The notes under the pieces are model-generated. The model made no database searches. It worked only from the letters and a program-made list of their open reading frames with translations, and had not been told where the DNA came from. DNA of 64,000 bases from Elusimicrobiota bacterium (GTDB lineage Bacteria > Elusimicrobiota > Elusimicrobia > UBA1565 > UBA9628), in contig JACPFR010000031.1 of the NCBI GenBank assembly GCA_016182905.1, positions 1 to 64,000 of the forward strand, given 5' to 3'. This document shows, piece after piece, positions 50,902 to 60,443 of the stretch. The position numbers and the translations under genes are program-made. The number at the start of each line of letters is the position of its first letter. Within the stretch, counting starts at the first letter, position 1.

Positions 50902-51234
50902 AATACCTTGCTCTTCAAGGCGTTCGCCGACCCGACGCGCCTGCGCATTCTCGGCCTGCTGTCGGGCCGGGAGGTCTGCGTCTGCGACCTCATGGCCGTC
51001 TTGGGCGAGCCCCAGCCCAAGGTGTCCCAGCATCTCGCGTTCCTGCGCGCCGCGGGCCTGGTCGTGTTCCGGCGCGAGGGGAAGTGGCGTCACTACGCCT
51101 TGGCCAAGCCCGCCGGCCGAGTCCACGCCCGCCTCGTCGGCTGCCTCGGCGAGTGCTTCGCCGAGATCGCCGACCTCAAGCGGGACCAAGTCAAGCTCAA
51201 GAAAACGCTCAAGGCCAAGGAGAAGTGCCCATGA
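50899..51234 (+). CDS. arsR: ArsR-family arsenic-responsive repressor
   Basis: A 111-residue winged-helix repressor. The As(III)-binding motif is CVCD (Cys27, Cys29) in the recognition region [27 protein letters not shown]; a further Cys pair (GCLGEC) lies near the C-terminus and could be a third thiolate. It binds the inverted repeat over its own start until arsenite or antimonite releases it. Its stop overlaps the arsC start (ATGA). Confidence 0.92.
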   Translation: MNTLLFKAFADPTRLRILGLLSGREVCVCDLMAVLGEPQPKVSQHLAFLRAAGLVVFRREGKWRHYALAKPAGRVHARLVGCLGECFAEIADLKRDQVKLKKTLKAKEKCP

Positions 51235-51641
51235 AGCCCCTTCCGACCCTGCTGTTCGTCTGCATCGAGAATTCCTGCCGCTCCCAGATGGCCGAGGGCT
51301 TCGCCCGGCGCCACGGCGCGGGCAAGGTCGCGGCCTGGAGCTCCGGCTCGAGGCCGAGCGGCAAGGTCAACGAGACGGCCGTGGCGCTGATGGAGGAGAA
51401 GGGCGTGGACATGTCCTCCCACCGCTCCAAGGGCCTCGACGAGCTGCCCAAGCAGAAGTGGGATTGGGTGATCACGATGGGCTGCGGCGACGCCTGCCCG
51501 TTCGTGCCCTCCAAGGGCAAGGAGGACTGGGCCATCCCCGATCCGAAGCACATGCCCCCCGAGGACTTCCGCAAGATCCGCGACCTCGTCGAGGAGAAGG
51601 TCAAGGACCTGATCGCCCGGGCGGTCAAGGCGGAAAAATGA
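51231..51641 (+). CDS. arsC: Arsenate reductase, LMW-phosphatase type
   Basis: A 136-residue cytoplasmic enzyme of the low-molecular-weight tyrosine-phosphatase fold: Cys11 and Arg17 in [13 protein letters not shown] form the anion loop. [10 protein letters not shown] supplies two more Cys for the disulfide relay typical of thioredoxin-coupled ArsC, and DWAIPDP the catalytic Asp. Reduces arsenate to arsenite for export by the next gene. ATGA overlaps on both sides. Confidence 0.92.
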   Translation: MKPLPTLLFVCIENSCRSQMAEGFARRHGAGKVAAWSSGSRPSGKVNETAVALMEEKGVDMSSHRSKGLDELPKQKWDWVITMGCGDACPFVPSKGKEDWAIPDPKHMPPEDFRKIRDLVEEKVKDLIARAVKAEK

Positions 51642-52681
51642 GCGCCTCGCGGCTTTCCTTTCTCGACCGCTACCTGACCGGCTGGATCTTCGCCGCGATG
51701 GCGCTCGGCGTGGGCCTCGGCTTCTTCCTCCCGGGCGTGCCCGCCTTCGTCAACCGGTTCCAGTCCGGGACGACGAACATCCCGATCGCCGTCGGCCTCA
51801 TCCTGATGATGTACCCGCCGCTGGCCAAGGTGCGCTACGAGGAACTCGGCGAGGTGTTCCGCGACAAGAAGGTCCTGGCCCTCTCGCTCGTCCAGAACTG
51901 GGTCATCGGCCCGGTCCTGATGTTCGTCCTGGCCGTGGCCTTCCTGCGCGGCTATCCCGAGTACATGGTCGGCCTGATCATGATCGGCCTGGCGCGCTGC
52001 ATCGCCATGGTCATCGTCTGGAACGAGCTCGCCGAGGGCGACACGCAGTACGCGGCGGGGCTGGTGGCCTTCAACAGCGTCTTCCAGGTCCTCTTCTTCA
52101 GCGTCTACGCCTGGTTCTTCATCGGCGTCCTCCTCCCGAGGCTCGGCCTGGAGGGGAGCGCGGTGAGCGTGAGCATGCTGCAGATCGCGGAGAGCGTGGC
52201 GATCTACCTCGGGATTCCGTTCGTCGCGGGCATGGCCACGCGGTGGGCGCTTCTGCGGACGAAGGGCCGGGAGTGGTATGAGGCCGTCTTCATCCCGCGC
52301 GTGAGCCCGCTCACCTTGCTGTCCCTGCTCTTCACCATCGTCGTGATGTTCAGCCTCAAGGGCAAGCTCATCGTGGCCTTGCCCTTCGACGTGCTGCGCG
52401 TCGCGGTCCCGCTGCTGATCTACTTCGTCGTCATGTTCCTGCTGAGCTTCTGGCTGAGCCGCAAGGCCGGGGCGGATTACGCGAAGACGGCGACCTTGTC
52501 CTTCACCGCGGCCAGCAACAACTTCGAGCTGGCCATCGCGGTGGCCGTCGCCGTGTTCGGCATCGACTCCGGCCAGGCCTTCGCCGCCGTCATCGGCCCC
52601 CTCGTCGAGGTGCCGGCCCTCATCCTGCTCGTGGACGCCGCGCTTTACTTCCGGAAGCGGTACTTCCTCGCCGCGGCCTAG
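51638..52681 (+). CDS. acr3: Arsenite efflux permease Acr3
   Basis: A 347-residue membrane protein with ten hydrophobic segments. The conserved functional Cys121 is in [16 protein letters not shown], and the end contains [21 protein letters not shown], typical of Acr3. Exports arsenite driven by the proton gradient. Third gene of the arsR-arsC-acr3 operon. Its stop abuts the stop of a convergent gene. Confidence 0.93.
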   Translation: MSASRLSFLDRYLTGWIFAAMALGVGLGFFLPGVPAFVNRFQSGTTNIPIAVGLILMMYPPLAKVRYEELGEVFRDKKVLALSLVQNWVIGPVLMFVLAVAFLRGYPEYMVGLIMIGLARCIAMVIVWNELAEGDTQYAAGLVAFNSVFQVLFFSVYAWFFIGVLLPRLGLEGSAVSVSMLQIAESVAIYLGIPFVAGMATRWALLRTKGREWYEAVFIPRVSPLTLLSLLFTIVVMFSLKGKLIVALPFDVLRVAVPLLIYFVVMFLLSFWLSRKAGADYAKTATLSFTAASNNFELAIAVAVAVFGIDSGQAFAAVIGPLVEVPALILLVDAALYFRKRYFLAAA

Positions 52682-53011
52682 GCCGGGATCGCGCCGCGGA
52701 AGATGAAGTACACCGCGCCGAGCAGGCACAAGGCCGCCCACACATAGTCGAGGCGCAGGGCGTCCTTCATGTACAGCACCGAGAACGGGACGAACACGCT
52801 CAGGGTGATGACCTCCTGCAGGATCTTGAGCTGGGCCGATGCTGTTGGCGGGGACCTGCAGCAGGTACTCGAACAGCGCGATACTCCAGCTGATGAGGGC
52901 GGCGACGTACCACTTGGAGCCGCTCAGGTTTTGCAGGTGCGCATACCAGGCGAAGGTCATGAAGACGTTGGAGAGGGCCAGCAGGCCGGCGGTCTTGGCG
53001 ATGACGGGCAT
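52678..53011 (-). pseudogene. DUF486 small membrane protein, frameshifted
   Basis: The N-terminal 59 codons (PVIAKTAGLLALSNVFMTFA...YLLQVPANSIG) and the last 52 (AQLKILQEVITLSVFVPFSV...[11 protein letters not shown]) match DUF486/DMT-like proteins, but they are in different frames. The family has about six residues between them that are missing, consistent with a deletion of about 20 nt near 52842. Four membrane segments would be expected. The promoter is intact (TATAAT 53018-53023, 6 nt before the ATG). Recent loss or sequence error. Confidence 0.75.
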
Positions 53012-53028
53012 GGCCTGATTATAGCGCT

Positions 53029-53723
53029 TCAGGCGAGGATGAGCTTGAAGCCGGCGATGGCGAGGACGAGCGTCAGAAGGCGCTTGATCGCCGCGTGGGG
53101 CAGGCGCGTGCTGCCGAGGTAGGAGCCCGCGAAGCCGCCGGTCACGGCGGCGAGGGCGAGGGGCCAGGCCGCGTCCGGGAAGGCCTTCGCCCGGCTGAGA
53201 TGCCCGGCCAGGCCCGCCGCGGAATTGACGAGGATGAAGGCCGCGGAGACCGCCGCGATCGTCTTGGTCGCGTCCCAGCGCAGGAAGATTCCGAGCGGGG
53301 TGAGGAAGATGCCGCCGCCCGTGCCGGTGAGGCCGGAGAGCAGGCCGAGGCCCGCGCCCACGCCGAGGGACGTCGGCAGGGACGGAGGAGCCGATCCGGC
53401 CTCCGCCGGAGGATCGAGCAGGAAGCGCGCGGCGGAGAACAGCAGGACCAGGCCGACGACGATCTTGAAGGCCTCCGAGGGCAGGTCGAGCCAGCCGCCG
53501 AGGAAGGCGAACGGCACGGAGGTCAGCGCGAGCGGCCAGAACAGCTTCCAGGAAAAATGTCCCGCCCGCCGGAACTGCCCGGCCGCGATCGCGGCCACGA
53601 GGATGTTGAGGGCCAGCGCCGTCGGCTTGACCGTCTCGGGCGCGAGGCCGAACAAGGTCGTCGCGGCGATGTAGCCGGACGCGCCCGCGTGGCCCACGAA
53701 TAAAGGAAGGCGACGGCGAACAC
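53029..53723 (-). pseudogene. TauE/SafE anion permease, frameshifted near the start
   Basis: Most of the protein (GHAGASGYIAATTLFGLAPE onward, including GLLSGLTGTGGGIFLTPL and a second family repeat) reads in one frame to the stop at 53029. The preceding FAVAFLYS lies in another frame: a net loss of one or four bases in the YSSVGHAG segment near 53697 separates them. A GTG at 53723 is the probable original start, 18 nt after the response-regulator stop. Intact length would be about 235 residues, eight membrane segments. Confidence 0.75.
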
Positions 53724-53741
53724 CGCGAGGGTCAGCAGGGC

Positions 53742-54128
53742 CTAGATGCCCGCGGACCAGCTGTTCGGATCGAGCATCTCCCGCACCATGGTCACGAGGG
53801 CGTCCATGTCCAGGGGCTTGAGGAGGAAGCGCACGCGCGGCTCGGGGGGGATCTGCCCCGCGAAGCGAACCGCCTCGGTGCCGCTCATGAGGAGGACCGG
53901 GAGCAGCCGGGTCTCCTCGCGGGCGCGCAGGTCGGAGAGCAATTGGACCCCGGTCTTGCGCGGCATCAGGTAGTCGATCAGCGCGAGGTCGGGGTTCTCC
54001 TGGAGCGCGGCGCGCTCGGCCTCCGTCGCGTCGTGGCAGACGACGACGTCGTGCCCCTCTCCTTGCAGGCACTCCCGCAGGACCTCGGTCAACGGGACCT
54101 CGTCGTCGACCACCAGGATCTTGGCCAT
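53742..54128 (-). CDS. Single-domain response regulator
   Basis: A 128-residue receiver domain: KILVVDDEVP (acidic pair), LALIDYLMPRKTG (phosphorylated Asp), LLMSGTE (Ser/Thr switch) and FLLKPLD (Lys). No output domain. TATGCT (54137-54142) ends 8 nt before the ATG. It is divergent from the hybrid kinase at 54224, its likely partner by location. Cotranscribed with the TauE relic. Confidence 0.88.
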   Translation of the reverse strand: MAKILVVDDEVPLTEVLRECLQGEGHDVVVCHDATEAERAALQENPDLALIDYLMPRKTGVQLLSDLRAREETRLLPVLLMSGTEAVRFAGQIPPEPRVRFLLKPLDMDALVTMVREMLDPNSWSAGI

Positions 54129-54223
54129 CTGTGTAGAGCATAGGAGGGCGCGGGAGCGGCGTCAAGTGGGGTGTGACCGTTACGCGCTTGCGCGCCCGGG
54201 GTGCGGGGGGCTACACTTTTTGC

Positions 54224-55786
54224 ATGGAGAATCCCGTGCCGAGCGGCGATTCCGGCCTGCTGCAGTGCCTCGTCGACGCGGTGGCCGACCCCATCTTCGT
54301 CAAGGATCGCGACCACCGCTGGGTCCTTTTCAACGAGGCCTTCGTCGTCCTTCTCGGGCGCCCGCGCGAGCAGCTGATCGGACGGTCGGACTACGAATTC
54401 TTCCCGAAGGCGCAGGCCGACGTGTTCCGCCGCCAGGACGAGCTCGTCTTCGAGACCGGGCGGGAGAACTCCAACGAGGAGATGCTGACGGACGCGAAGG
54501 GCCAGACCCACGTGCTGGTCACGCGCAAGACCCTCTGGACCTCGCCCTCGGGCAAGATGTACCTCATCGGCGTGATCCGGGACATCACGAACCTCGTCGA
54601 CGCCGCCGAGGACATCAAGCGGAGCAAGGAGCGCCTGGAGCGGGCCCAGAAGCTCGAGACGATGGGTTATGTGGCCGGCGGCGTGGCGCACGATTTCAAC
54701 AACCTCCTCGCCGCGATCCGCGGCTGCGCGGATCTTCTGCTCGAGAATCTGCCGAAAGGCCATCCGTCGCGCGTCGACGCCGAGGAGATCCGCCGCGCGG
54801 GGGAGCGGGCCGCGGCTCTGACCCGGCAGCTGCTGTCGTTCGGCCGGCGTCCGGGCGGGATGGCCCGGCCCGTGGATCTCCTCGCCACCGTGACGGGGAT
54901 GCGCGGCATACTCGCCCGGCTCCTGCCTCCCCGCGTGCGGCTGGAGCTGGACTTGCCGAAGTCGCTCGGCCCGATACTCGCCGACCCGGGCCTCGTCGAG
55001 CAGGTGCTGCTCAACCTCGTCGTCAACGCGGGCGAGGCGATGCCGGACGGCGGGCAGGTGACGGTCGAGATCGCTCCCGCGCCGAAGGGCGGCGCCGGGG
55101 TCCGCGCGCCGTGCGCGCGCCTGACGGTCCGCGACCGCGGCGTCGGGATGACCGAGGACGTCCGGGGCAGGATCTTCGAGCCGTTCTTCACGACGAAGGA
55201 GAGCGGCAGCGGCCTGGGACTGCCGACGGTCGCAGAGACCGTGCGGCGCTGCGACGGCGGCATCGAGGTCGAGAGCGCTCCCGGGAAAGGCGCGGCGTTC
55301 CACGTCTACTGGCCGCTGGCGGCCGTCAAGGCCCCGGGAAGGACCCCTCCCGCGGACAAGAAGCGCGGCCGGGTCCTGGTCGTGGACGACGACGAGGCCA
55401 TACGCCGCTTCTCGGTGCGCTGCCTCGAGCGCGAGGGCTACGAGGTCCTGTCCGCCAGCGACCCCGCGGAGGCCCTGCGCATCGACGGCGCCAACGAGGG
55501 GCTCTTCGACCTGCTCCTGATCGACGTCGCGATGCCGCGGATGCGCGGACCGGAGCTGGCCGAGCGCCTGCGCCGGCGTCAGCCCGGCGCGCGGGTGCTT
55601 TTCACCTCGGGCCGGCGCCGCGAGGATTGCGGGATCGCCGCGGGCGGGGACTCCTACTTTCTCCCGAAGCCTTTCACCGCCCAGGATCTGACCGAGAGCG
55701 TCAGCGCCGCGCGGCGCGCCGGAGGCGGTCCATCACGGCGCGTCCGACGCCGCGGTCCGGCACCGTCTCGACGTAAACGGTCCTGA
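54224..55786 (+). CDS. PAS-histidine kinase-receiver hybrid
   Basis: A 520-residue cytoplasmic sensor. A PAS domain (about 12-125, ending LIGVIRDIT), a short coiled coil, HisKA with His156 in GGVAHDFNNLLAAIRG, a HATPase domain (N box NLVVNAGEAM, TKESGSGLGLPTV) and a receiver domain (about 385-500, VLVVDDDEA, LLLIDVAMPRMRG, LPKPF). TACACT (54212-54217) ends 6 nt before the ATG. The C-terminal Arg-rich 28 codons overlap the convergent Sua5 gene by 86 nt. Confidence 0.9.
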   Translation: MENPVPSGDSGLLQCLVDAVADPIFVKDRDHRWVLFNEAFVVLLGRPREQLIGRSDYEFFPKAQADVFRRQDELVFETGRENSNEEMLTDAKGQTHVLVTRKTLWTSPSGKMYLIGVIRDITNLVDAAEDIKRSKERLERAQKLETMGYVAGGVAHDFNNLLAAIRGCADLLLENLPKGHPSRVDAEEIRRAGERAAALTRQLLSFGRRPGGMARPVDLLATVTGMRGILARLLPPRVRLELDLPKSLGPILADPGLVEQVLLNLVVNAGEAMPDGGQVTVEIAPAPKGGAGVRAPCARLTVRDRGVGMTEDVRGRIFEPFFTTKESGSGLGLPTVAETVRRCDGGIEVESAPGKGAAFHVYWPLAAVKAPGRTPPADKKRGRVLVVDDDEAIRRFSVRCLEREGYEVLSASDPAEALRIDGANEGLFDLLLIDVAMPRMRGPELAERLRRRQPGARVLFTSGRRREDCGIAAGGDSYFLPKPFTAQDLTESVSAARRAGGGPSRRVRRRGPAPSRRKRS

Positions 55787-56672
55787 CGCCCGCGGCCTCC
55801 GCGTCGCGAAGGGCCGCGAACAGCGCGGTCGCGTAGGCGTCCGCTCCGCCGCGCACGCGCCGGACGAACGCCGGCCGGCGGCCCGGCCAAGGGGCCCGGT
55901 GCACGAGACCGGCGCCCTCGGCCGCCGCGGGAAGGCCGCCCTTGCGCACGAGCGAGGGCGGCACCAGGACCACGCGGCAGGACGGGGCGTAATGGCGGTG
56001 CGCGGTCCCGGGCGAAGCGGGCGCGGCGCCGCCCGGAGCCCTCAGCGGGACCCCGGCCGCGCGCGCGATGCTCTCCCCGGTCAAGGTCCCATGCCTCAGC
56101 ACGACCGGGCGGCTTCCCCGCGCGTCCACGATCGCGGATTCGAGGCCTTTGCGGCAGGGGCCCCCGTCGAGGATCAGCGGCACGCGCCCCCGCAGATCGC
56201 GCAGCACGTGCGCCGCGGTGGTGGGGCTCGGCCGCCCCGAGAGGTTCGCCGAGGGCGCGGCGACGGGCTCTCCCAGGGCCCGGATCAGGGCGCGCGCCGC
56301 GGGATGCCCGGGGCAGCGCACGGCGACGGTGCCGCCTCCGGCCGTCACCGCGCCGGGGACGCGGGCCGACTTCATCAGGATGAGGGTGAGGGGTCCGGGC
56401 CAGAACGCGTCGATCAGCTTGCGCGCCAGCGGCGTGACCCGCTTCACGACGCCCGCGAGCATGGCCTCGTCGGCGACGTGCACGATCAGCGGGTTGTCCG
56501 AGGGGCGGCCCTTGGCCTCGTACACGCGCCGCGCGGCCGAGGCGTCGAAGGCGCGGGCGCCGAGGCCGTACACCGTCTCCGTCGGGAAGGCGACGAGGCC
56601 GCCGGCGCGCAGGACCTCGGCGGCCTCGGCCAGGTTCTTCGCGCTCGGCCTCAGGACGCGGGTGCGGTTCAT
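55701..56672 (-). CDS. tsaC: Threonylcarbamoyl-AMP synthase (Sua5/YrdC type)
   Basis: A 323-residue enzyme. The YrdC domain (1-205) shows GGLVAFPTETVYGLGARAFD, KGRPSDNPLIVHV and AAPSANLSGRPSPTTAAHV; residues about 225-323 are a Sua5 domain with the linker PGTAHRHYAP. It makes threonylcarbamoyl-AMP for the t6A37 modification of ANN-decoding tRNAs. TATAAT (56679-56684) ends 6 nt before the ATG on the minus strand. Overlaps the convergent kinase gene at its 3' end. Confidence 0.92.
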   Translation of the reverse strand: MNRTRVLRPSAKNLAEAAEVLRAGGLVAFPTETVYGLGARAFDASAARRVYEAKGRPSDNPLIVHVADEAMLAGVVKRVTPLARKLIDAFWPGPLTLILMKSARVPGAVTAGGGTVAVRCPGHPAARALIRALGEPVAAPSANLSGRPSPTTAAHVLRDLRGRVPLILDGGPCRKGLESAIVDARGSRPVVLRHGTLTGESIARAAGVPLRAPGGAAPASPGTAHRHYAPSCRVVLVPPSLVRKGGLPAAAEGAGLVHRAPWPGRRPAFVRRVRGGADAYATALFAALRDAEAAGVRTVYVETVPDRGVGRAVMDRLRRAARR

Positions 56673-56753
56673 GCGCTCATTATAGCTTGGCCGCCGGCTA
56701 CAACTCCGACAAAATCTTGTTGACGAGACTATATAGCGTTGCATCCGCGGGCG

Positions 56754-56792
56754 TATTATCATCCGACAATGGCAGCCTGGAGCGTGACATGA
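56754..56792 (+). other. Promoter and seven-codon leader ORF before the MCP gene
   Basis: TATTAT (56754-56759) ends 9 nt before an ATG (56769) that opens the short frame MAAWSVT-TGA (56769-56792). The TGA overlaps the ATG of the chemoreceptor gene (ATGA, 56789-56792). The transcript would be leaderless for the leader peptide, with the receptor translated by coupling. Confidence 0.5.
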
Positions 56793-59700
56793 GAAATCGA
56801 ATCGCGACCGCGCGCGGACACGGCCTTCAGAGAAAGCACGGGGCGGCGGCCCTGCCGGGCGATCCCGGATCGGCCGCCGTGCCGCGCCCGCCGCAAGCCG
56901 CCGCGGATACCGAGCGCCAGCTCGGGCAGTTCCTGGAGGCCTTGGACGCGGTCCGCAACGGCAATCTCACGATACGCCTGAAGAGCCGGCGCGAGGACAT
57001 CTTCGGGGACCTCGCCGACTCCTACAACGACATGGTCGAGCACCTGAACCGCTTCGGCAGCGAGGTGACGCGCGTCGCGCGCGAGGTCGGCACGGAGGGC
57101 CGGCTGGGAGGGCAGGCCGTGGTGCCCGGGGTCGGCGGCACGTGGCGGGAGATCACCGACAACGTCAACGCGATGGCCAACAACATCACCGTCCAGATGC
57201 GCAGCATCTCCTCGGTGACGACGGCGGTCGCCAACGGCGACTTGGCGCAGGAGATCACGGTGAGCGCCCAGGGCGAGGTGCTCGAGCTCAAGAACACCAT
57301 CAACAAGATGGTCGACAACCTCAACACCTTCGCGGCCGAGGTCACGCGCGTGGCCAAGGAGGTCGGCACCGAGGGCAAGCTCGGCGGCCAGGCGCAGGTG
57401 CCGAAGGTGGCCGGCGTCTGGAAGGGCCTGACCGACACCGTCAACATGATGGCCGGGAACATGTCGTCTCAGCTGCGCAACATCTCCCAGGTGGCCACCG
57501 CGGTGGCCAACGGGGACCTCTCGCAGAAGATCACGGTCGACGTCAAGGGCGAGGTCCTCGAGCTCAAGAACACGATCAACAAGATGGTCGACAACCTCAA
57601 CACCTTCGCGGCCGAGGTCACGCGCGTGGCCAAGGGGCCAGGGAGGTCGGCACCGAGGGCAAGCTCGGCGGCCAGGCGCAGGTGCCCGGGGTCGGCGGCG
57701 TCTGGAAGGGGCTGACCGACAGCGTGAACGCGATGGCCAACAACCTCACGAGCCAGGTTCGCAGCATCGCTCAAGTAACGACCGCCGTTGCCAACGGCGA
57801 CCTGGCGCAGAAGATCACGGTCGACGTCAAGGGCGAGGTGCTCCAGCTCAAGGACACGATCAACAAGATGGTCGACAACCTCAACACCTTCGCGGCCGAG
57901 GTCACGCGCGTGGCCAAGGAGGTCGGCACCGAGGGCCGGCTCGGCGGCCAGGCGCAGGTCCCCGGCGTGGCCGGCGCCTGGAAGGGCCTGACCGACAGCG
58001 TCAACGCCATGGCCAACAACCTCACCACCCAGGTGCGCAACATCGCCCAGGTCACGACGGCGGTCGCCAACGGCGACCTGGCCCAGAAGATCACGGTCGA
58101 CGTGAAGGGCGAGGTGCTCGAGCTCAAGAACACGATCAACAAGATGGTCGACAACCTCAACACCTTCGCGGCCGAGGTCACGCGCGTGGCCAAGGTCGGC
58201 ACCGAGGGCCAACTCGGAGGCCAGGCGCAGGTGCCCGGGGTCGCCGGGGTCTGGAAGGGCCTCACCGACAGCGTGAACGCGCTCGCCAACAACCTCACCA
58301 CCCAGGTGCGCAACATCGCCCAGGTCACCACCGCGGTGGCCAACGGGGACCTGGCCCAGAAGATCACGGTCGACGTCAAGGGCGAGGTCCTCCAGCTCAA
58401 GGACACGATCAACAAGATGGTCGCCAACCTCAACACCTTCGCGGCCGAGGTCACGCGCGTGGCCAAGGAGGTCGGCACCGAGGGGAAGCTCGGCGGCCAG
58501 GCGCAGGTCCCCGGCGTGGCCGGGACCTGGAAGGAGCTGACCGACAACGTCAACGCGATGGCCAACAACCTAACCACCCAGGTCCGCAGCATCGCCACGG
58601 TGACGACGGCGGTCGCCAAGGGCGACTTGACGCAGAAGATCACCATGGATGTGAAGGGCGAGGTGCTCGAGCTCAAGAACACGATCAACAAGATGGTCGA
58701 CGACCTCAATCGACTGGCGAGCGAGGTCTCGCGCGTGGCGCAGGTCGCGGGGACCGAAGGCAAGCTCACCGAGCGCGCCAAGGTCGAGGGCGTGGCCGGC
58801 AGCTGGAAGGGCATCGTCGACACGCTCAACGCGCTGATCGACTCGATCGCCACGCCCGTGCAGGAGGTGCGCCGCCTGGCGGTGGCCTTGTCCAAGGGCG
58901 ACCTGTCGCAGCGAGTCTCGATCGAGACGCGCGGAGACTTCCGCACCTTGTCCGACGCGCTGAACAAGTCCTTCGACGACCTCGGCGCCCTGATCCGCCT
59001 GGCGCGCGACAGCTCCAACAAGGTCGCCAGCGGCTCGAGCCAGCTCGCGCAGTCGTCGCAGCAGGTCAACACAGCCCTGTCGCAGGCCGCCAAGACGACC
59101 CAGCAGATCGCGATCGGCGCCAAGGACCAGTCGAAGAAGCTCGAGTACAGCACCCGCAACCTGGCCGGCCTCTCGAAGTCGATCCAGCAGGGAGCGGGCA
59201 ACGCGCGCTCGGCCGCGGAGGTGACGAGCGAGGCCGGCAAGCTCGCCCAGCGGGGCAGCGAGTCGGGCAAGCAGGCGGCCACCCGCCTCAAGACCATCGA
59301 CGAGATCGTCAAGGGCAATACGGAAACGGTCCGCGGCCTCGACAAGCGCGCCAAGGACATCGCCGTCATCGTCGGCACGACCAAGGACATCGCCGATCAA
59401 ACGAATCTGCTCGCGCTCAACGCCGCCATCGAGGCCGCGCGCGCCGGCGAGGCCGGCCGCGGGTTCGCCGTCGTCGCCGACGAGATCCGCAAGCTCGCCG
59501 AGGGCACGAAGCGGGCGGCGACCGAGATCGAGGCGATGGTCGGCGTCATCGTCGAGTCGACCGCCGGCGTCGTCAGCGGGATGACGACCGGCACCCAGCA
59601 GGTCACCGGGTCGATCGAGATCATCAACCAGGCGCTCGGCACGCTCGACCTCATCGGCACCGGCGCGCAGGAGATCACCTCGAAGGCGCAGGAGATCTCC

Positions 59701-59955
59701 GCCGCGACGGCCGACCAGGCGGCGGCCGCCCAGCAGGTGTCGAAGACGACCGAGGAGATCGCCGGGACGTCGGAGCAGGCCGCGGTCGGCGCCGAGGAGA
59801 TGTCGACCTCCATCCAGCTGCAGACCGCCGCGATGCAGCAGATGTCGGTCTCGGCGCAGAACCTCTCGACCTTGGCCACCGACCTACGGACGGCGCTGCG
59901 GCGCTTCAAGGTCGGCGGCGGCGAGCCGCTCTTGGAAGCGGCCGAGGAGGCGTGA
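56789..59955 (+). CDS. Cytoplasmic chemoreceptor with poly-HAMP array (frameshift inside)
   Basis: A methyl-accepting chemotaxis protein of about 1,050 residues once one frameshift is bridged. It has no membrane segment. After a 45-residue basic head come seven tandem units of about 92 residues, each two HAMP-like coiled halves ([20 protein letters not shown]..., [18 protein letters not shown]), then a signalling hairpin with tip [22 protein letters not shown]. An 8-nt insertion near 57635-57642 (a tandem near-copy of GGCCAAGG) breaks the frame in the third unit; units four onward continue in the new frame. This is either a real mutation, a phase switch, or an error in repetitive sequence. 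First gene of the chemotaxis operon. Confidence 0.85.
57227..58887 (+). repeat. Tandem 276-bp repeats encoding HAMP units
   Basis: Units start at 57227, 57503, 57787, 58063, 58336 and 58612, each beginning with a GTSGCSAASGGSGACYTG-type sequence. Spacing is 276 nt, except 284 (8-nt insertion) after 57503 and 273 (loss of one Glu codon) after 58063. Neighbouring units are nearly identical in DNA, with long exact blocks such as those around AAGAACACGATCAACAAGAT, so recombination could change copy number. Confidence 0.88.
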
Positions 59956-59957
59956 AC

Positions 59958-60443
59958 ATGCACGCCGAGAGCCCCGCGTTCGTGGACGGGAAGCTCGTCC
60001 AGCTGATCGTCTTCCAGCTGGGCGAGGAGGACTTCGCGATACCGATCGCGAGCGTGCGCGAGATCATCCGCAGCGCGCCGATCACGCCGGTGCCCGGAGC
60101 CGACGAGAGCTTCAAGGGGATCATCAACGTGCGCGGCGAGATCGCCGCCGCGGTCGACCTCAGGGTGTGGTTCGGCCTGCCGTCGAGGGACGACGCGGAG
60201 CCGAGGCGCATCGTGATCACGACGCAGGGCAAGAACCTGTTCGGCCTCGTGGTCGACGAGGTCGCGGAAGTCCTGCGGGTCTCCACGGACGAGATCAAGC
60301 CTCCTCCCGAGATCGCCATGAAGGTCGAACGGAGCTGCGTCACGGGAGTCATCCTGCGCGAGGGACGCCTGATCGTCCTGCTCGATCTCGCGAAGCTGCT
60401 CGAGAGCGAGCCGGCGGCCACGGGGGGAGGCGAACGCCCATGA
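59958..60443 (+). CDS. cheW: CheW-like coupling protein
   Basis: A 161-residue CheW: QLIVFQLGEEDFAIPIASVREII, NVRGEIAAAVDLRVWFGLP, GLVVDEVAEVLRV and GVILREGRLIVLLDLAKLL. It bridges the receptor and CheA. ATG at 59958 was preferred over GTG 59952 because AGGAGG ends 7 nt before it; GTG would leave one base. It sits 2 nt after the receptor stop. Confidence 0.92.
   Translation: MHAESPAFVDGKLVQLIVFQLGEEDFAIPIASVREIIRSAPITPVPGADESFKGIINVRGEIAAAVDLRVWFGLPSRDDAEPRRIVITTQGKNLFGLVVDEVAEVLRVSTDEIKPPPEIAMKVERSCVTGVILREGRLIVLLDLAKLLESEPAATGGGERP

Noticed and set aside
57771-59390. A 539-codon open frame antisense to the chemoreceptor
   Set aside because: It is a by-product of the repetitive, GC-rich HAMP array on the other strand; no signal, motif or ribosome binding site, and composition follows the sense codons.
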